A stretch of DNA of 64,000 nt from Streptomyces sp. NBC_00390 (GCF_036057275.1 NZ_CP107945.1:2666001-2730000); one strand, 5' to 3'; shown: positions 30,076-38,319, numbered from the stretch's first letter. Notes: generated by a model not told the origin, from the sequence alone. A program made the numbers and translations.

Positions 30076-30315
30076 AGGCGTGAGGGTCAGCTTGATGTGC
30101 TGGGTCGTCCGGGACGAGCCCACGGCGTCGGCGCCCAGTTCGACGACCCAGAAACGGATCTTGGCCCCCGCCGTGGTGTCCTGCTGCACCGCGACGGACA
30201 GTTCGAGTTCGACCGGACCGAGCCCGAAGCGCACCTCGCCGTCGGGAGAGGCGTGCACGGCTTCGGCGAGCCGCACCCTGAGCCGGCCGATCAGCTCGGA
30301 AAGTTCTACGGCCGT
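30076..30315 (-). pseudogene. trypco2-family gene without normal start or stop, probably decayed
   Basis: Encodes a recognisable trypsin-co-occurring domain 2: VELSELIGRLRVRLAEAVH, VRFGLGPVELELSVAV, KIRFWVVELGADA and HIKLTLTP. A perfect AGGAGG (30329-30324) is followed 8 nt later by ACG (30315-30313) where a start codon belongs; no ATG/GTG/TTG lies between it and the upstream in-frame stop. The next in-frame GTG is inside the domain. The frame also runs through the terminator hairpin with no stop nearby, whereas the +1 frame ends soon after (AGDEVDGAR then TGA). Either two lesions or an ACG-initiated gene with a 3' frameshift. Confidence 0.6.
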
Positions 30316-30377
30316 ACCCGGTGCCTCCTGGTGGTGAGCAAGGGCCCGCGGTCAGCCACCATGCGCGGGGTTCCGCC

Positions 30378-30728
30378 TCACCGCGCAGGCCGGTCCTGGA
30401 GGGCGTCGTCCAGCTCCTGCACCAGCCGGCGCTTGGGGCGGGCGCCCACCATCGACGTCACCGGTTCGCCGCCGCGGAACAGCATCAGCGTCGGCGTCGA
30501 CAGCACCGCGTACCGCGCCGTGATCTCCGGGTTGGTGTCGACGTCGAGCTGGACCACCTTCAGGCGGTCCGCCTCCTCCGCGGCCATCGCGCTCAGCACC
30601 GGAGCGAGCTGGCGGCACGGTCCGCACCAGTCGGCCGTGAATTTCACGAGCACCGGGCGGCCCGCGCCCAGCACCTCGGCATCGAAGTCCGCATCCGTCA
30701 CCGTGGCGACACCCGCTGTCCGAGTCAT
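30378..30728 (-). CDS. trxA: Thioredoxin
   Basis: 116 residues with the active site FTADWCGPCRQLAPV and the cis-Pro segment VLSTPTLMLFRGG, so a complete classical thioredoxin reducing protein disulfides in the cytoplasm. It begins 3 nt after the stop of a MerR-type regulator, so the two form one operon and the regulator likely senses thiol, metal or redox state. No separate promoter is visible. Confidence 0.93.
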   Translation of the reverse strand: MTRTAGVATVTDADFDAEVLGAGRPVLVKFTADWCGPCRQLAPVLSAMAAEEADRLKVVQLDVDTNPEITARYAVLSTPTLMLFRGGEPVTSMVGARPKRRLVQELDDALQDRPAR

Positions 30729-30731
30729 CCG

Positions 30732-31124
30732 TCAGTCTCCGAATTCACATTGAGGGTCCGGGCCGCCGGGCAGCTGCGCCTCGGCCCGCAGGAGTTGTGC
30801 TCCGACCTGGGCGCGCACCGACTGGAGCTGTTCGATGAGCACGTCCAGCTCGGCGAGCTTCGCGCGGTACACGGCGAGCGAGGCCGGGCAGGCGTCACCG
30901 GCCGGATGGCCCGCGCGCAGGCACTCCACGAAGGGCCTGGTCTCCTCCAGGTCGAACCCGAAGTCCTGCAGGGTCCGGATCTGCTGAACCAGACGCAGAT
31001 CGTCCTCGCCGTACGTGCGGTAGCCGTTGCCCGCGCGCAGCGCGGGCAACAGTCCGCGTGACTCGTAGTAGCGCAGCGTGCGGGTCGTGGTGCCCGCCCG
31101 CTGTGCCAGCTCACCGATTCGCAT
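30732..31124 (-). CDS. MerR-family regulator, first gene of a merR-trxA operon
   Basis: 130 residues from ATG 31124. N-terminal winged helix (RIGELAQRAGTTTRTLRYYESRGLL, split here as RIGELAQRAG and TRTLRYYESRGLL), dimer coiled coil (about 78-115) and a tail with Cys in DACPAS and PQCEFGD. It lacks the SoxR Cys cluster. MerR proteins twist promoters with over-long spacers; the promoter here has exactly that design and probably starts at the ATG itself (leaderless). Linked to trxA, so a thiol, electrophile or metal signal is likely. The effector is not predictable. Confidence 0.85.
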   Translation of the reverse strand: MRIGELAQRAGTTTRTLRYYESRGLLPALRAGNGYRTYGEDDLRLVQQIRTLQDFGFDLEETRPFVECLRAGHPAGDACPASLAVYRAKLAELDVLIEQLQSVRAQVGAQLLRAEAQLPGGPDPQCEFGD

Positions 31125-31131
31125 GCACCCG

Positions 31132-31162
31132 ACGGTATTCCTTGACGCCGACGTCAAGGCAA
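31132..31162 (-). promoter_or_regulatory. MerR-type promoter with 19-bp spacer and palindromic operator
   Basis: Minus strand TTGCCT (31162-31157), 19-nt spacer, TACCGT (31137-31132). CCTTGACG (31140-31147) and CGTCAAGG (31152-31159) form an 8-bp-arm palindrome with a 4-nt centre between the two boxes, the classic MerR layout. The ATG at 31124 is 7 nt after the -10. Confidence 0.68.
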
Positions 31163-31371
31163 CGGACCGTCCGCGGGCTCAGCCCGGGCGGCCGCGGCAG
31201 CGGCTTCCACTCCGGCGAAGAGCCGGCACGACCGGCGTCGCCGTACGGCCGGGCACCGACACCTGCTCCAGCACCTCTTCGGGGTGGACCGTGCCGGTCA
31301 CCGTGACCTTGAGGATCCAGCAGCCTTCGGGACCAACTGCATACCGCATTCAGGAAGTTGACGCTGTGAGG
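31163..31371. other. Intergenic stretch between merR and the GH16 promoter
   Basis: About 210 nt between two divergent promoters. A 56-codon minus-strand frame (31179-31349, starting MRYAVGPEGCWILKV) is open but has no ribosome site and no family I recognise. It could be a small or degraded gene; evidence is too weak to call it. Confidence 0.3.
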
Positions 31372-31374
31372 CCA

Positions 31375-31403
31375 TTGACGACGCCCTCGCCTCCATCTAC
31401 AAA
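31375..31403 (+). promoter_or_regulatory. Promoter of the GH16-DUF1996 operon
   Basis: TTGACG (31375-31380), 17-nt spacer, TACAAA (31398-31403). Good housekeeping-type promoter; the LacI-type operator begins 6 nt after the -10, at the expected transcription start. Confidence 0.7.
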
Positions 31404-31409
31404 ACGTTC

Positions 31410-31423
31410 TGAGAGCGCTCTCA
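31410..31423. promoter_or_regulatory. LacI-family operator TGAGAGCGCTCTCA
   Basis: Perfect 14-bp palindrome centred on CG, the same design as the CebR box (TGGGAGCGCTCCCA) of Streptomyces sugar-utilisation genes. Placed at the start site, so binding should block transcription until a beta-glucan-derived oligosaccharide is present. No LacI gene lies in the window. Confidence 0.75.
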
Positions 31424-31471
31424 CACCGCCCCGCACTTCTCCCCTCGGCACCACCTTTCCGGAGGTGTTCC

Positions 31472-32944
31472 TTGAGCACGAGCCGCAGCAGACACACTCC
31501 CCCGCGCACCCGCCCCCTGTTCGCCGTCGTGATCGCGATGGCCGTCGCACTGGCCGGTTTCATCGCCGTCACCGGGGCCGGACCCGCGCGCGGCGACGTA
31601 CCGCCGGCACCCGGCTGGAACCTGCAGTGGAGCGACGATTTCACCGGCCCGAACCGCACCCTGCCCTCGTCCGCCCACTGGCAGATCGACACCGGCCACG
31701 CCTACCCCGGCGGCCCCGGCAACTGGGGCACGGGTGAGATCCAGAACTACACCGCGAGCCCCGACAACCTCAGCCTCGACGGCAGCGGCAATCTGCGCAT
31801 CACCCCGCTGAGGGACGGCGCGGGCAACTGGACCTCGTCCCGTATCGAGACCCGCCGCGCCGACTTCAAGGCGCCGGCCGGCGGAACGCTGCGCATCGAG
31901 GGCCGGATCCAGATGCCCAATGTGACCGGGCAGGCCGCGCTCGGCTACTGGCCCGCCTTCTGGGCGCTGGGTTCCCCGTACCGCGGCAACTACTGGAACT
32001 GGCCGTCCATCGGCGAGTTCGACATCATGGAGAACGTCAACGGCATCAACTCCGTGTGGGGCGTGCTGCACTGCGGGGTCAACCCCGGCGGTCCCTGCAA
32101 CGAGACCAGTGGGATCGCGAACAGCCGGGCCTGCCCCGGAGCCAGTTGCCAGTCGGCCTTCCACACATACCGCTTCGAGTGGGACCGTTCCGTCTCACCG
32201 AACGAGCTGCGCTGGTACGTGGACGGACAGCTGTTCCACAGCGTCAGCCAGAGCCGCTTCGACGCCGGCACCTGGGCCGGCATGACCGAGCACGCCGGCT
32301 ACTTCATCCTCCTCAATGTCGCGATCGGCGGCGCGTTCCCGGACGCTCTCGCGGGCAAGACCCCGACCCCGGCGACCGTGCCGGGCCACTCGATGCTCGT
32401 CGACTACGTGGCCGTCTGGACGCGGGGCGGCGGTACCACTCCGCCGCCAGGACCGACCGACCCGCCGCCGTCCGGCTCCTCCCAGCTGTATCTGCGCTCG
32501 GGCGGCGGCGCGGGCGATGCGACGGCGTCCGCGGCCACGGCCACGCTCGCCTCGGCGGGCGGCGCCAACCACGACGGCACCCCGCACAACCCGCAGGTCT
32601 TCACCTCGGGCCCCATCACCCGTACCTACAACGGGGGCGCCACGCAGTTCGACCTGTTCGTCGACGCCGGATCCACGGTGGCCAACGGGCAGCAGGTGAG
32701 GGTGAGTTACGACCGTACGGGGGACGGCACCTGGGACCGCACGGAGACCTACCACTACTTCGCCACCGATCCGGTCGCCGGATACGAGCACTACACACAG
32801 TCAAGAGGCCTGCATTCGGCCTCCGGAAGCCACGGCAACCTGACCAACGGCAGGGTGCGGGTCGAGGTGTGGAGCGCGATCGGCAACGGCACGAGCACAC
32901 TCGGCATCGGGAACCAGTCCCTCGTCCGCATCCCGTTCGGCTGA
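31472..32944 (+). CDS. Secreted GH16 beta-glucanase with C-terminal accessory domain
   Basis: 490 residues. TTG start at 31472 with GGAGGTG about 6 nt upstream. Signal peptide (about 1-41), GH16 domain (about 45-315) with the catalytic motif GEFDIMEN, Trp-rich cleft residues and the shape of a laminarinase/endo-1,3-beta-glucanase. After a Pro/Gly linker (TPPPGPTDPPPSG) comes a beta-sandwich domain of about 150 residues (QLYLRSGGGAGDAT to the end) resembling carbohydrate-binding CBM56-type modules. Degrades extracellular fungal or plant beta-1,3-glucan. In an operon with the DUF1996 gene 12 nt downstream. Confidence 0.93.
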   Translation: MSTSRSRHTPPRTRPLFAVVIAMAVALAGFIAVTGAGPARGDVPPAPGWNLQWSDDFTGPNRTLPSSAHWQIDTGHAYPGGPGNWGTGEIQNYTASPDNLSLDGSGNLRITPLRDGAGNWTSSRIETRRADFKAPAGGTLRIEGRIQMPNVTGQAALGYWPAFWALGSPYRGNYWNWPSIGEFDIMENVNGINSVWGVLHCGVNPGGPCNETSGIANSRACPGASCQSAFHTYRFEWDRSVSPNELRWYVDGQLFHSVSQSRFDAGTWAGMTEHAGYFILLNVAIGGAFPDALAGKTPTPATVPGHSMLVDYVAVWTRGGGTTPPPGPTDPPPSGSSQLYLRSGGGAGDATASAATATLASAGGANHDGTPHNPQVFTSGPITRTYNGGATQFDLFVDAGSTVANGQQVRVSYDRTGDGTWDRTETYHYFATDPVAGYEHYTQSRGLHSASGSHGNLTNGRVRVEVWSAIGNGTSTLGIGNQSLVRIPFG

Positions 32945-32956
32945 CGGGAGGAGACC

Positions 32957-33904
32957 GTGAAACCGCTGATCCGCAGACTGCTCGCCGGCACGGCCGCGGT
33001 CCTGGTGCTGGCCACGGCCGGCTGGGCGACCGGCCGCGACGGCCCCGGACAACACCACCGGCAAGACCACCAGGCCCATGCGTACACCTTCTCCAGGACC
33101 CAGGCGGCCGCGATCGCCGCGCAGGCTGCGGCACCGGTGCGCGGCAGCGAGTTCCGTGCGGAGTGCTTCTCCAGCCATCGCAGAGGCGATGACCCCATCG
33201 TCTTCCCGGGGCAGGCCGGCCGCTCGCACATCCACGAGTTCTACGGCAACCGGACCGCCGATGCGTCGTCCACCCTGGACTCACTGGCGGCCGGCACCAC
33301 CAACTGCACGCCCCAGGTGGATCTTTCCTCGTACTGGACGCCCACTCTCTATCAGAACGGAGCGCCCGTGGCCCCCGAGCGGGTCACCGTGTACTACCAG
33401 GGCATCACCGACCACACCCGGGCCGTGGCCCACCCGCGCGGGCTGCGGTACGTCGTCGGCAACGCCCTGGCCACCTCGCCGGATCAGAACCCGGCCGCCC
33501 GCTGGTCGTGCGTGGGCCGGCCCGAGTCCAGCCGGGAATTCATCACCTGCCCGCCGGGCACGAAGCTGGAGAACTACCTGGACTTCCCGACCTGCTGGGA
33601 CGGCAGGAACCTGGACAGCGCCAACCACCGTGACCATATGGCGTACGCCGTGGGCCAGAGCTGCCCGGCGAGCCATCCGGTCGTCGTACCGCGACTGGAG
33701 CTGCTGATCACCTGGCCCGTCAACGGCGGGGGACTGACTCTCGCGGGCACGAGGAACGGAGCCAACGTCACGAACGCCCCCGGCTACACCTTCCACGGCG
33801 ATTTCTTCAACGCCTGGAACCAGGCGGAGCTCGAGCGCCGGGTACGCGACTGCGTCGTCGCCGGTTACATCTGCGGGACGGACGGCCGTCCGGTCCAGCA
33901 GTGA
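32957..33904 (+). CDS. Secreted DUF1996 protein
   Basis: 315 residues from GTG 32957 with GGGAGGAG just upstream. Signal peptide (about 1-25) and a single DUF1996 domain containing FRAECFSSHRRGDDPIVFPG, SHIHEFYGN and the Cys/His-rich block DFPTCWDGRNLDSANHRDHM. DUF1996 occurs in secreted fungal and actinobacterial proteins, often beside polysaccharide hydrolases; conserved His and Asp suggest metal binding, but no activity is established. Cotranscription with a GH16 glucanase suggests a role in extracellular glucan use. Confidence 0.88.
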   Translation: MKPLIRRLLAGTAAVLVLATAGWATGRDGPGQHHRQDHQAHAYTFSRTQAAAIAAQAAAPVRGSEFRAECFSSHRRGDDPIVFPGQAGRSHIHEFYGNRTADASSTLDSLAAGTTNCTPQVDLSSYWTPTLYQNGAPVAPERVTVYYQGITDHTRAVAHPRGLRYVVGNALATSPDQNPAARWSCVGRPESSREFITCPPGTKLENYLDFPTCWDGRNLDSANHRDHMAYAVGQSCPASHPVVVPRLELLITWPVNGGGLTLAGTRNGANVTNAPGYTFHGDFFNAWNQAELERRVRDCVVAGYICGTDGRPVQQ

Positions 33905-33906
33905 CC

Positions 33907-33950
33907 TCGGGCGCCCGGCGAGCCGGACCCCCGGCCCGCCGGGCGCCCGA
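33907..33950 (+). terminator. Terminator after the DUF1996 gene
   Basis: 14-bp perfect stem TCGGGCGCCCGGCG (33907-33920) with complement at 33937-33950, 16-nt loop, 2 nt past the stop. Confidence 0.75.
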
Positions 33951-34121
33951 CCGCGTCGCACCCTGGTCAGGGTACGCTTCACCGCTCCAGAACCCGATGG
34001 GCCGATCCGCCGATCCTGCCGCGCGCAGGTGTGGTTGAGGCCGGTCGGGTTCATGGCTGCGCGTGCGCCGGACCCACGGGGGTGGGGTCCGGCGCGCTGC
34101 GCGTAGGGGCGTCCGGTGTGG

Positions 34122-34442
34122 TCAGGCGCCGGGTGGCCGGAACTCCACCGACTTCTTGGACGCCGCGTCGATGTCCGCGACGCTGAGCAGCGGGACCGCC
34201 CTGGACCGTACGGCTCCGGTGGCACGGACGGTCATGGACGTCGCGACCATGGACACCTCGTCCGGCATGTCGATCACGCAGTACAGATCGTCGTCGCCGA
34301 ACGCGAAGTACATCCACTCGAGCGTGCCTCCGCAGGACCTGACCTCCTGCTCCACGGCCTCCTTGCGGCCCGAGCCGCCCTCGGCGAGCAGGCCCTTGGT
34401 TCCCTCGGCCGTGTAACTGGCCTGGACCAGGTATTTCGGCAT
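34122..34442 (-). CDS. GYD-domain protein
   Basis: 106 residues, starting MPKYLVQASYTAEGTKGLL, a standard GYD-domain (PF08734-type) ferredoxin-like fold with GTLEWMYFAFGDDD and the small-residue end of the domain. ATG 34442 has GGGAGAGG close upstream. Single-domain GYD proteins are common and have no established role. Monocistronic; nothing in the flanks suggests a pathway. Confidence 0.85.
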   Translation of the reverse strand: MPKYLVQASYTAEGTKGLLAEGGSGRKEAVEQEVRSCGGTLEWMYFAFGDDDLYCVIDMPDEVSMVATSMTVRATGAVRSRAVPLLSVADIDAASKKSVEFRPPGA

Positions 34443-34656
34443 GTGCCTCTCCCGTTTCCCGATGCGCCGCGGGTGCGGCAGACGGTTTCACCTTTGGGCA
34501 CAGGTGGCGTTCCGGCCATCCGGGAGCCGCCGCACGGGGGCCGGGGGCCCGGTCGTGCGCGGCGGATGCCCCGCCTGCTCGCCGGGGTCCGGATCGCTGT
34601 CAAGCGGGTCGGATACGCCACTCCCCCATGCCGGGCGCCGGTCCTGGATTCGCCGC

Positions 34657-34827
34657 ATGAGCCGTCCGGTGTTCGCCGACACCCGGCCGCTGCGGGTCAC
34701 CGGCACAGCCGTGCATGTCGGCCGGACCACCGCGACGGCGGAGGCACGGGTCGTCGGGATCGAGGACGGGAAGCTGTACGCCCACGGGACGACGACGTGC
34801 TCGATGTTCTCCTTCCCCCCGGCCTGA
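34657..34827 (+). pseudogene. 3' remnant of a PaaI-type hotdog thioesterase
   Basis: 56 codons encoding the final strands of a hotdog-fold acyl-CoA thioesterase: RPLRVTGTAVHVGRTTATA, VVGIEDGKLYAHGTTTCSMF. The first two-thirds of the domain, including the catalytic helix, is absent and the frame upstream shows no homology. No ribosome site before the ATG at 34657. I read it as a deletion remnant. Confidence 0.65.
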
Positions 34828-34843
34828 CCAGAGCGGGCCGAAG

Positions 34844-34875
34844 GCGGGCCCCGGCCGGAGGGTGCCGGGGCCCGC
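34844..34875. terminator. Terminator at the dctA 3' end
   Basis: 12-bp perfect stem GCGGGCCCCGGC (34844-34855) and complement at 34864-34875 with an 8-nt loop, 18 nt beyond the dctA stop. Confidence 0.7.
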
Positions 34876-34893
34876 TGCTTGCCGCGCCGGAGG

Positions 34894-36261
34894 TCAGACC
34901 TTCACGGGCGCCCTCTCGTCCTCCGCCTCGTCCCGCTGGCCGGGGACGTCGGCGTGCGCCGGTGCGTGGTCGTCCAGGAGCGTCGTCTCGTCGAACGGGA
35001 CACGTCCGGCGAGCACCTCCGTCACCTGCTGCTTGTCGATCTCCTTCGTCCAGGTGCCGACCAGCACCGTCGCGACCGCGTTGCCCGCGAAGTTCGTCAG
35101 GGCCCGCGCCTCGCTCATGAAGCGGTCGATACCGACGATCAGGCCGACGCCGTCGACCAGCTCCGGCCGGTGCGACTGCAGCCCGCCCGCCAGCGTCGCC
35201 AGGCCCGCACCCGTGACGCCTGCCGCGCCCTTCGATGCGACGAAGAGGAACAGCAGCAGCGCGATCTGCTCCCCGATCGACATCGGGTTGCCCATGGCAT
35301 CGGCGATGAAGAGCGAGGCCATGGTCATGTAGATCATGGTGCCGTCGAGGTTGAAGGAGTATCCGGTCGGGACGGTGATGCCGACGACCGGCTTGCTCAC
35401 GCCCAGGTGCTCCATCTTCGCGATGAGCCGCGGAAGGGCGGACTCGGAGGAGGAGGTGGACAGGATCAGCAGGAACTCACGGCCCAGGTACTTGAACAGC
35501 GTGAAGATGTTGAGGCCCGCCACGACCCGCAGCAGCGCTCCGAGCACGATGAAGACGAACAGGAAGCACGTCACGTAGAAGCCGAGCATCAGCACGGCGA
35601 GACTCTTGAGGGCGTCGAGACCGGCCGAACCGGTCACCGCGGCGATCGCGCCGAAGGCGCCGATCGGCGCGGCCCACATCACCATGGCGAGGATGCGGAA
35701 GACGAGCCGCTGGATGTGCTCCACGCCGCGGAGCACCGGCCGGCCGGCCGCGCCCATCGCCTGCAGCGCGAAGCCCGCGAGCAGGGCGACGAGGAGGGTC
35801 TGCAGGACCTCTCCGCCGGTGAAGGCGGAGACGATCGTGGTCGGGATGATGCCGAGCAGGAATTCGGTCGTGTCCTTGGCCTCGGCCTCGACCTGGCCCT
35901 GGCCCGCCTCCTTGACCGCGTCGGTCAGCGCCAGACCCGTACCGGGGTCGAGAATGTTGCCGACGACCAGGCCGATGCCCAGAGCGACCATCGACATCGC
36001 CAGGAAGTAGCCGAGCGCTATGCCGCCGACCGCGCCCACCTTCGCGGCCTTGCGTACCGAGCCGATGCCCAGCACGATCGTGCAGAAGATGATCGGCGAG
36101 ATCATCATCTTGATCAGGTTCACAAAGCCGGTGCCGATCGGCTTGAGCTCGACGGCGAACTCGGGAGCGGCCAGGCCGACGGTGACGCCGAGCGCGACCG
36201 CGATGATCACGGCGATGTAGAGATAGTGGGTCCGGTCCCGCCTGACGGCTCCTGTGGCCAC
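34894..36261 (-). CDS. dctA: DctA-type dicarboxylate:cation symporter
   Basis: 455 residues from GTG 36261, chosen because GAGGAGG lies 5 nt before it (upstream ATGs at 36282 and 36291 lack sites). DAACS-family transporter with about eight membrane segments, the Ser-rich re-entrant loop SSTSSSESALPRL and the substrate motif TGYSFNLDGTMIYM. Takes up succinate, fumarate or malate with protons or sodium. Divergent from a CitA/DcuS-type sensor kinase, which probably controls it. A Crp-like site lies between them. Confidence 0.92.
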   Translation of the reverse strand: MATGAVRRDRTHYLYIAVIIAVALGVTVGLAAPEFAVELKPIGTGFVNLIKMMISPIIFCTIVLGIGSVRKAAKVGAVGGIALGYFLAMSMVALGIGLVVGNILDPGTGLALTDAVKEAGQGQVEAEAKDTTEFLLGIIPTTIVSAFTGGEVLQTLLVALLAGFALQAMGAAGRPVLRGVEHIQRLVFRILAMVMWAAPIGAFGAIAAVTGSAGLDALKSLAVLMLGFYVTCFLFVFIVLGALLRVVAGLNIFTLFKYLGREFLLILSTSSSESALPRLIAKMEHLGVSKPVVGITVPTGYSFNLDGTMIYMTMASLFIADAMGNPMSIGEQIALLLFLFVASKGAAGVTGAGLATLAGGLQSHRPELVDGVGLIVGIDRFMSEARALTNFAGNAVATVLVGTWTKEIDKQQVTEVLAGRVPFDETTLLDDHAPAHADVPGQRDEAEDERAPVKV

Positions 36262-36324
36262 GGGTTCCTCCTCGATGTTCATTGCGTCCATGTCCCGATG
36301 GATGCCGTGAATATCCACCACCCT

Positions 36325-36338
36325 GTGACCCCGGTCAC
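36325..36338. promoter_or_regulatory. Candidate Crp site between dctA and the sensor kinase
   Basis: GTGACCCCGGTCAC matches the Streptomyces Crp consensus GTG-N6-GNCAC, with 6-bp palindromic arms. It lies 64 bp upstream of dctA and 49 bp upstream of the kinase start, so it could control both. Confidence 0.5.
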
Positions 36339-36386
36339 CCTTACGTTCGTTTCGTTCACGCAAATGCGGCCAGGCAGACTTGCCGC

Positions 36387-38276
36387 ATGCGCATTCCCCG
36401 TCCCCGCAGCCTCGCGGGCCAGCTGTTCGCGATGCAGGTCGTGCTGGTCGCCGCGATCGTGGCGGGCTGCGCGCTGTTCGCGTACATCACCGACCGCTCG
36501 CAGGCGGAGGAGGCAGCACGGCTGCAGTCCACCGCGACGGCGGCGGCCGCCGCGCACTCGCCCTCGGTCATCGAGGCGGTGCGCTCGGCGGACCCGTCGA
36601 GCGTGCTGCAGCCGTACGCGGAGTCGCTGCGCAAGGACGCCGGGGTCGACTTCGTCGTGATCATGGATACGCACGGGAGGCGCTGGACCCATCCGGAGCC
36701 GGGACAGATCGGGCGGACGTATCTCGGCCATATAGCCCCGGCGCTCCGGGGCGAGATCTACAGCGAGAAGCACCTGGGGACGCTCGGCCCCTCGGTCCGC
36801 ACGGTCGCGCCGGTGTACGACGGCAACCGGATCGTCGCGATCGTCAGCGCCGGAATCACGATCCAGGAGATCAGCGAGCAGGTGGCCAAGCAGGTCACGG
36901 CGCTGCTGGGGGTCGCGGGAACGGCACTGGTGCTCGGCGGTATCGGCACGTATGTGATCAACGCGCGGCTGCGGCGGCACATGCACGGCATGAACGCGGC
37001 CGAGCTGAGCCGGATGCACGACTACCACCAGGCCGCACTGCACGCGGTGCGCGAGGGTCTGGTGATGCTGGACGGGCGGCGGCGGATCGCCCTCGCCAAC
37101 GACGGGGCACGCGAACTGCTGGGTCTGGGCGAGGACGCGGTGGGGCGCCCGGTCGCCGAACTCGGCCTGCCTGCCCCGCTCACGGGCGCGCTGCTGGCGT
37201 CCGAGCCGCGCGTCGACGAGGTCCATCTGACCGCGGACCGGGTCGTGGTGGTGAACACACAGCCGGTCGTCGGCGGGGAGCAGAGGGGCACGGTGGTGAC
37301 CCTGCGCGATCACACCGAGCTGCTGGCTCTGTCCGGCGAGCTGGACTCGGAACGGGGCTTCACCCAGGCGCTGCGCTCCCAGGCCCACGAGGCCGCCAAC
37401 CGTCTGCACACGGTGGTGTCGCTGATCGAACTCGGCCGCTCCGGCGAAGCGGTCGAGTTCGCGACCGCGGAGCTGGAACTGGCCCAGGCCCTGACCGACC
37501 GCGTCGTCGCCGCGGTCGGCGAGCCGGTGCTGGCGGCGCTGCTGCTGGGCAAGGCGGCGCAGGCGAACGAGCGCGGTGTGGAACTGGTCCTCACGCAGGA
37601 CAGCCGCATCGACGACGGCGTACTGCCGCGGACGCTCCCGGCCCGTGACCTGGTGACGATCCTGGGAAACCTGATCGACAACGCGGTCGACGCGGCATCG
37701 GAGCCGACGGCGCGGGCCGTGGCGATCCCGGCACCACCACGGCCGGCAGACGGCTCGCACACTCTGGAACCGGCGACCGTCCTGGAATCTGCGGCCACCG
37801 AAGCCGGCATGACCACCGGCGGGACGGGCTCGCCGGAGCCACTCCGTACCGCCGCAGCCCCTGCAGGCCCGGCGGAGCCGGTACGCGACGAGGCAGCACG
37901 GCCGGGCGCAGCCCCGGCGGAGCCGGACGGCGGCGCGGGCCGGGCCGTCCGTACCGCGGTCGGTACGGACGACCCGCTCGCCGGCGTCGCCGGCACCGGG
38001 GCCGGCCGGGCGCGGGTGACGGTGACGGCTCGTGTCGACGGCGGCGAGCTGCTGCTGCGCGTCACCGACACCGGTCCCGGGGTCGATCCGGAGCGCGCGC
38101 AGGACGTCTTCCGGCGCGGGTGGTCCACGCACGGGCCCGGCCGTGGGATCGGGCTCGCGCTGGTGCAGCAGGCCGTACAGCGGGGACGGGGTACCGTCAC
38201 CGTGGCGCAAGGGGCGGACGGCGGCGCGGAATTCACCGTACGGCTGCCGCTGCGGACCGAGGAGGTACGCGCATGA
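36387..38276 (+). CDS. CitA/DcuS-type sensor histidine kinase with insertion in the ATPase domain
   Basis: 629 residues from ATG 36387 (no strong ribosome site). Membrane segment 1 (about 12-32), extracytoplasmic PAS-like sensor (about 35-170), membrane segment 2 (about 172-192), PAS (about 215-320), H-box SQAHEAANRLHTV and ATPase N-box NLIDNAVDAAS. A Pro/Ala/Gly/Thr-rich insertion of about 110 residues then separates the N-box from the G-box DTGPGVDPERA and GRGIGLALVQQ. Senses a C4-dicarboxylate or citrate in this family and phosphorylates the downstream regulator. Divergent from dctA. Confidence 0.92.
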   Translation: MRIPRPRSLAGQLFAMQVVLVAAIVAGCALFAYITDRSQAEEAARLQSTATAAAAAHSPSVIEAVRSADPSSVLQPYAESLRKDAGVDFVVIMDTHGRRWTHPEPGQIGRTYLGHIAPALRGEIYSEKHLGTLGPSVRTVAPVYDGNRIVAIVSAGITIQEISEQVAKQVTALLGVAGTALVLGGIGTYVINARLRRHMHGMNAAELSRMHDYHQAALHAVREGLVMLDGRRRIALANDGARELLGLGEDAVGRPVAELGLPAPLTGALLASEPRVDEVHLTADRVVVVNTQPVVGGEQRGTVVTLRDHTELLALSGELDSERGFTQALRSQAHEAANRLHTVVSLIELGRSGEAVEFATAELELAQALTDRVVAAVGEPVLAALLLGKAAQANERGVELVLTQDSRIDDGVLPRTLPARDLVTILGNLIDNAVDAASEPTARAVAIPAPPRPADGSHTLEPATVLESAATEAGMTTGGTGSPEPLRTAAAPAGPAEPVRDEAARPGAAPAEPDGGAGRAVRTAVGTDDPLAGVAGTGAGRARVTVTARVDGGELLLRVTDTGPGVDPERAQDVFRRGWSTHGPGRGIGLALVQQAVQRGRGTVTVAQGADGGAEFTVRLPLRTEEVRA

Positions 38277-38319
38277 GACGGGCGCGGAGCTCCGGGGCAG
38301 GACCTGCGGAGGCGTGGGC

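Noticed and set aside
27988..30276. Very long open frame on the minus strand spanning the helD leader and the WGR gene
   Set aside because: It is antisense to the WGR gene and open only because of GC-biased third positions; only its first ~78 codons (trypco2) have protein character.
31179..31349. 56-codon minus-strand ORF (MRYAVGPEGCWILKV...) between merR and GH16
   Set aside because: Protein-like in places but no ribosome site or family match; kept only as a note.
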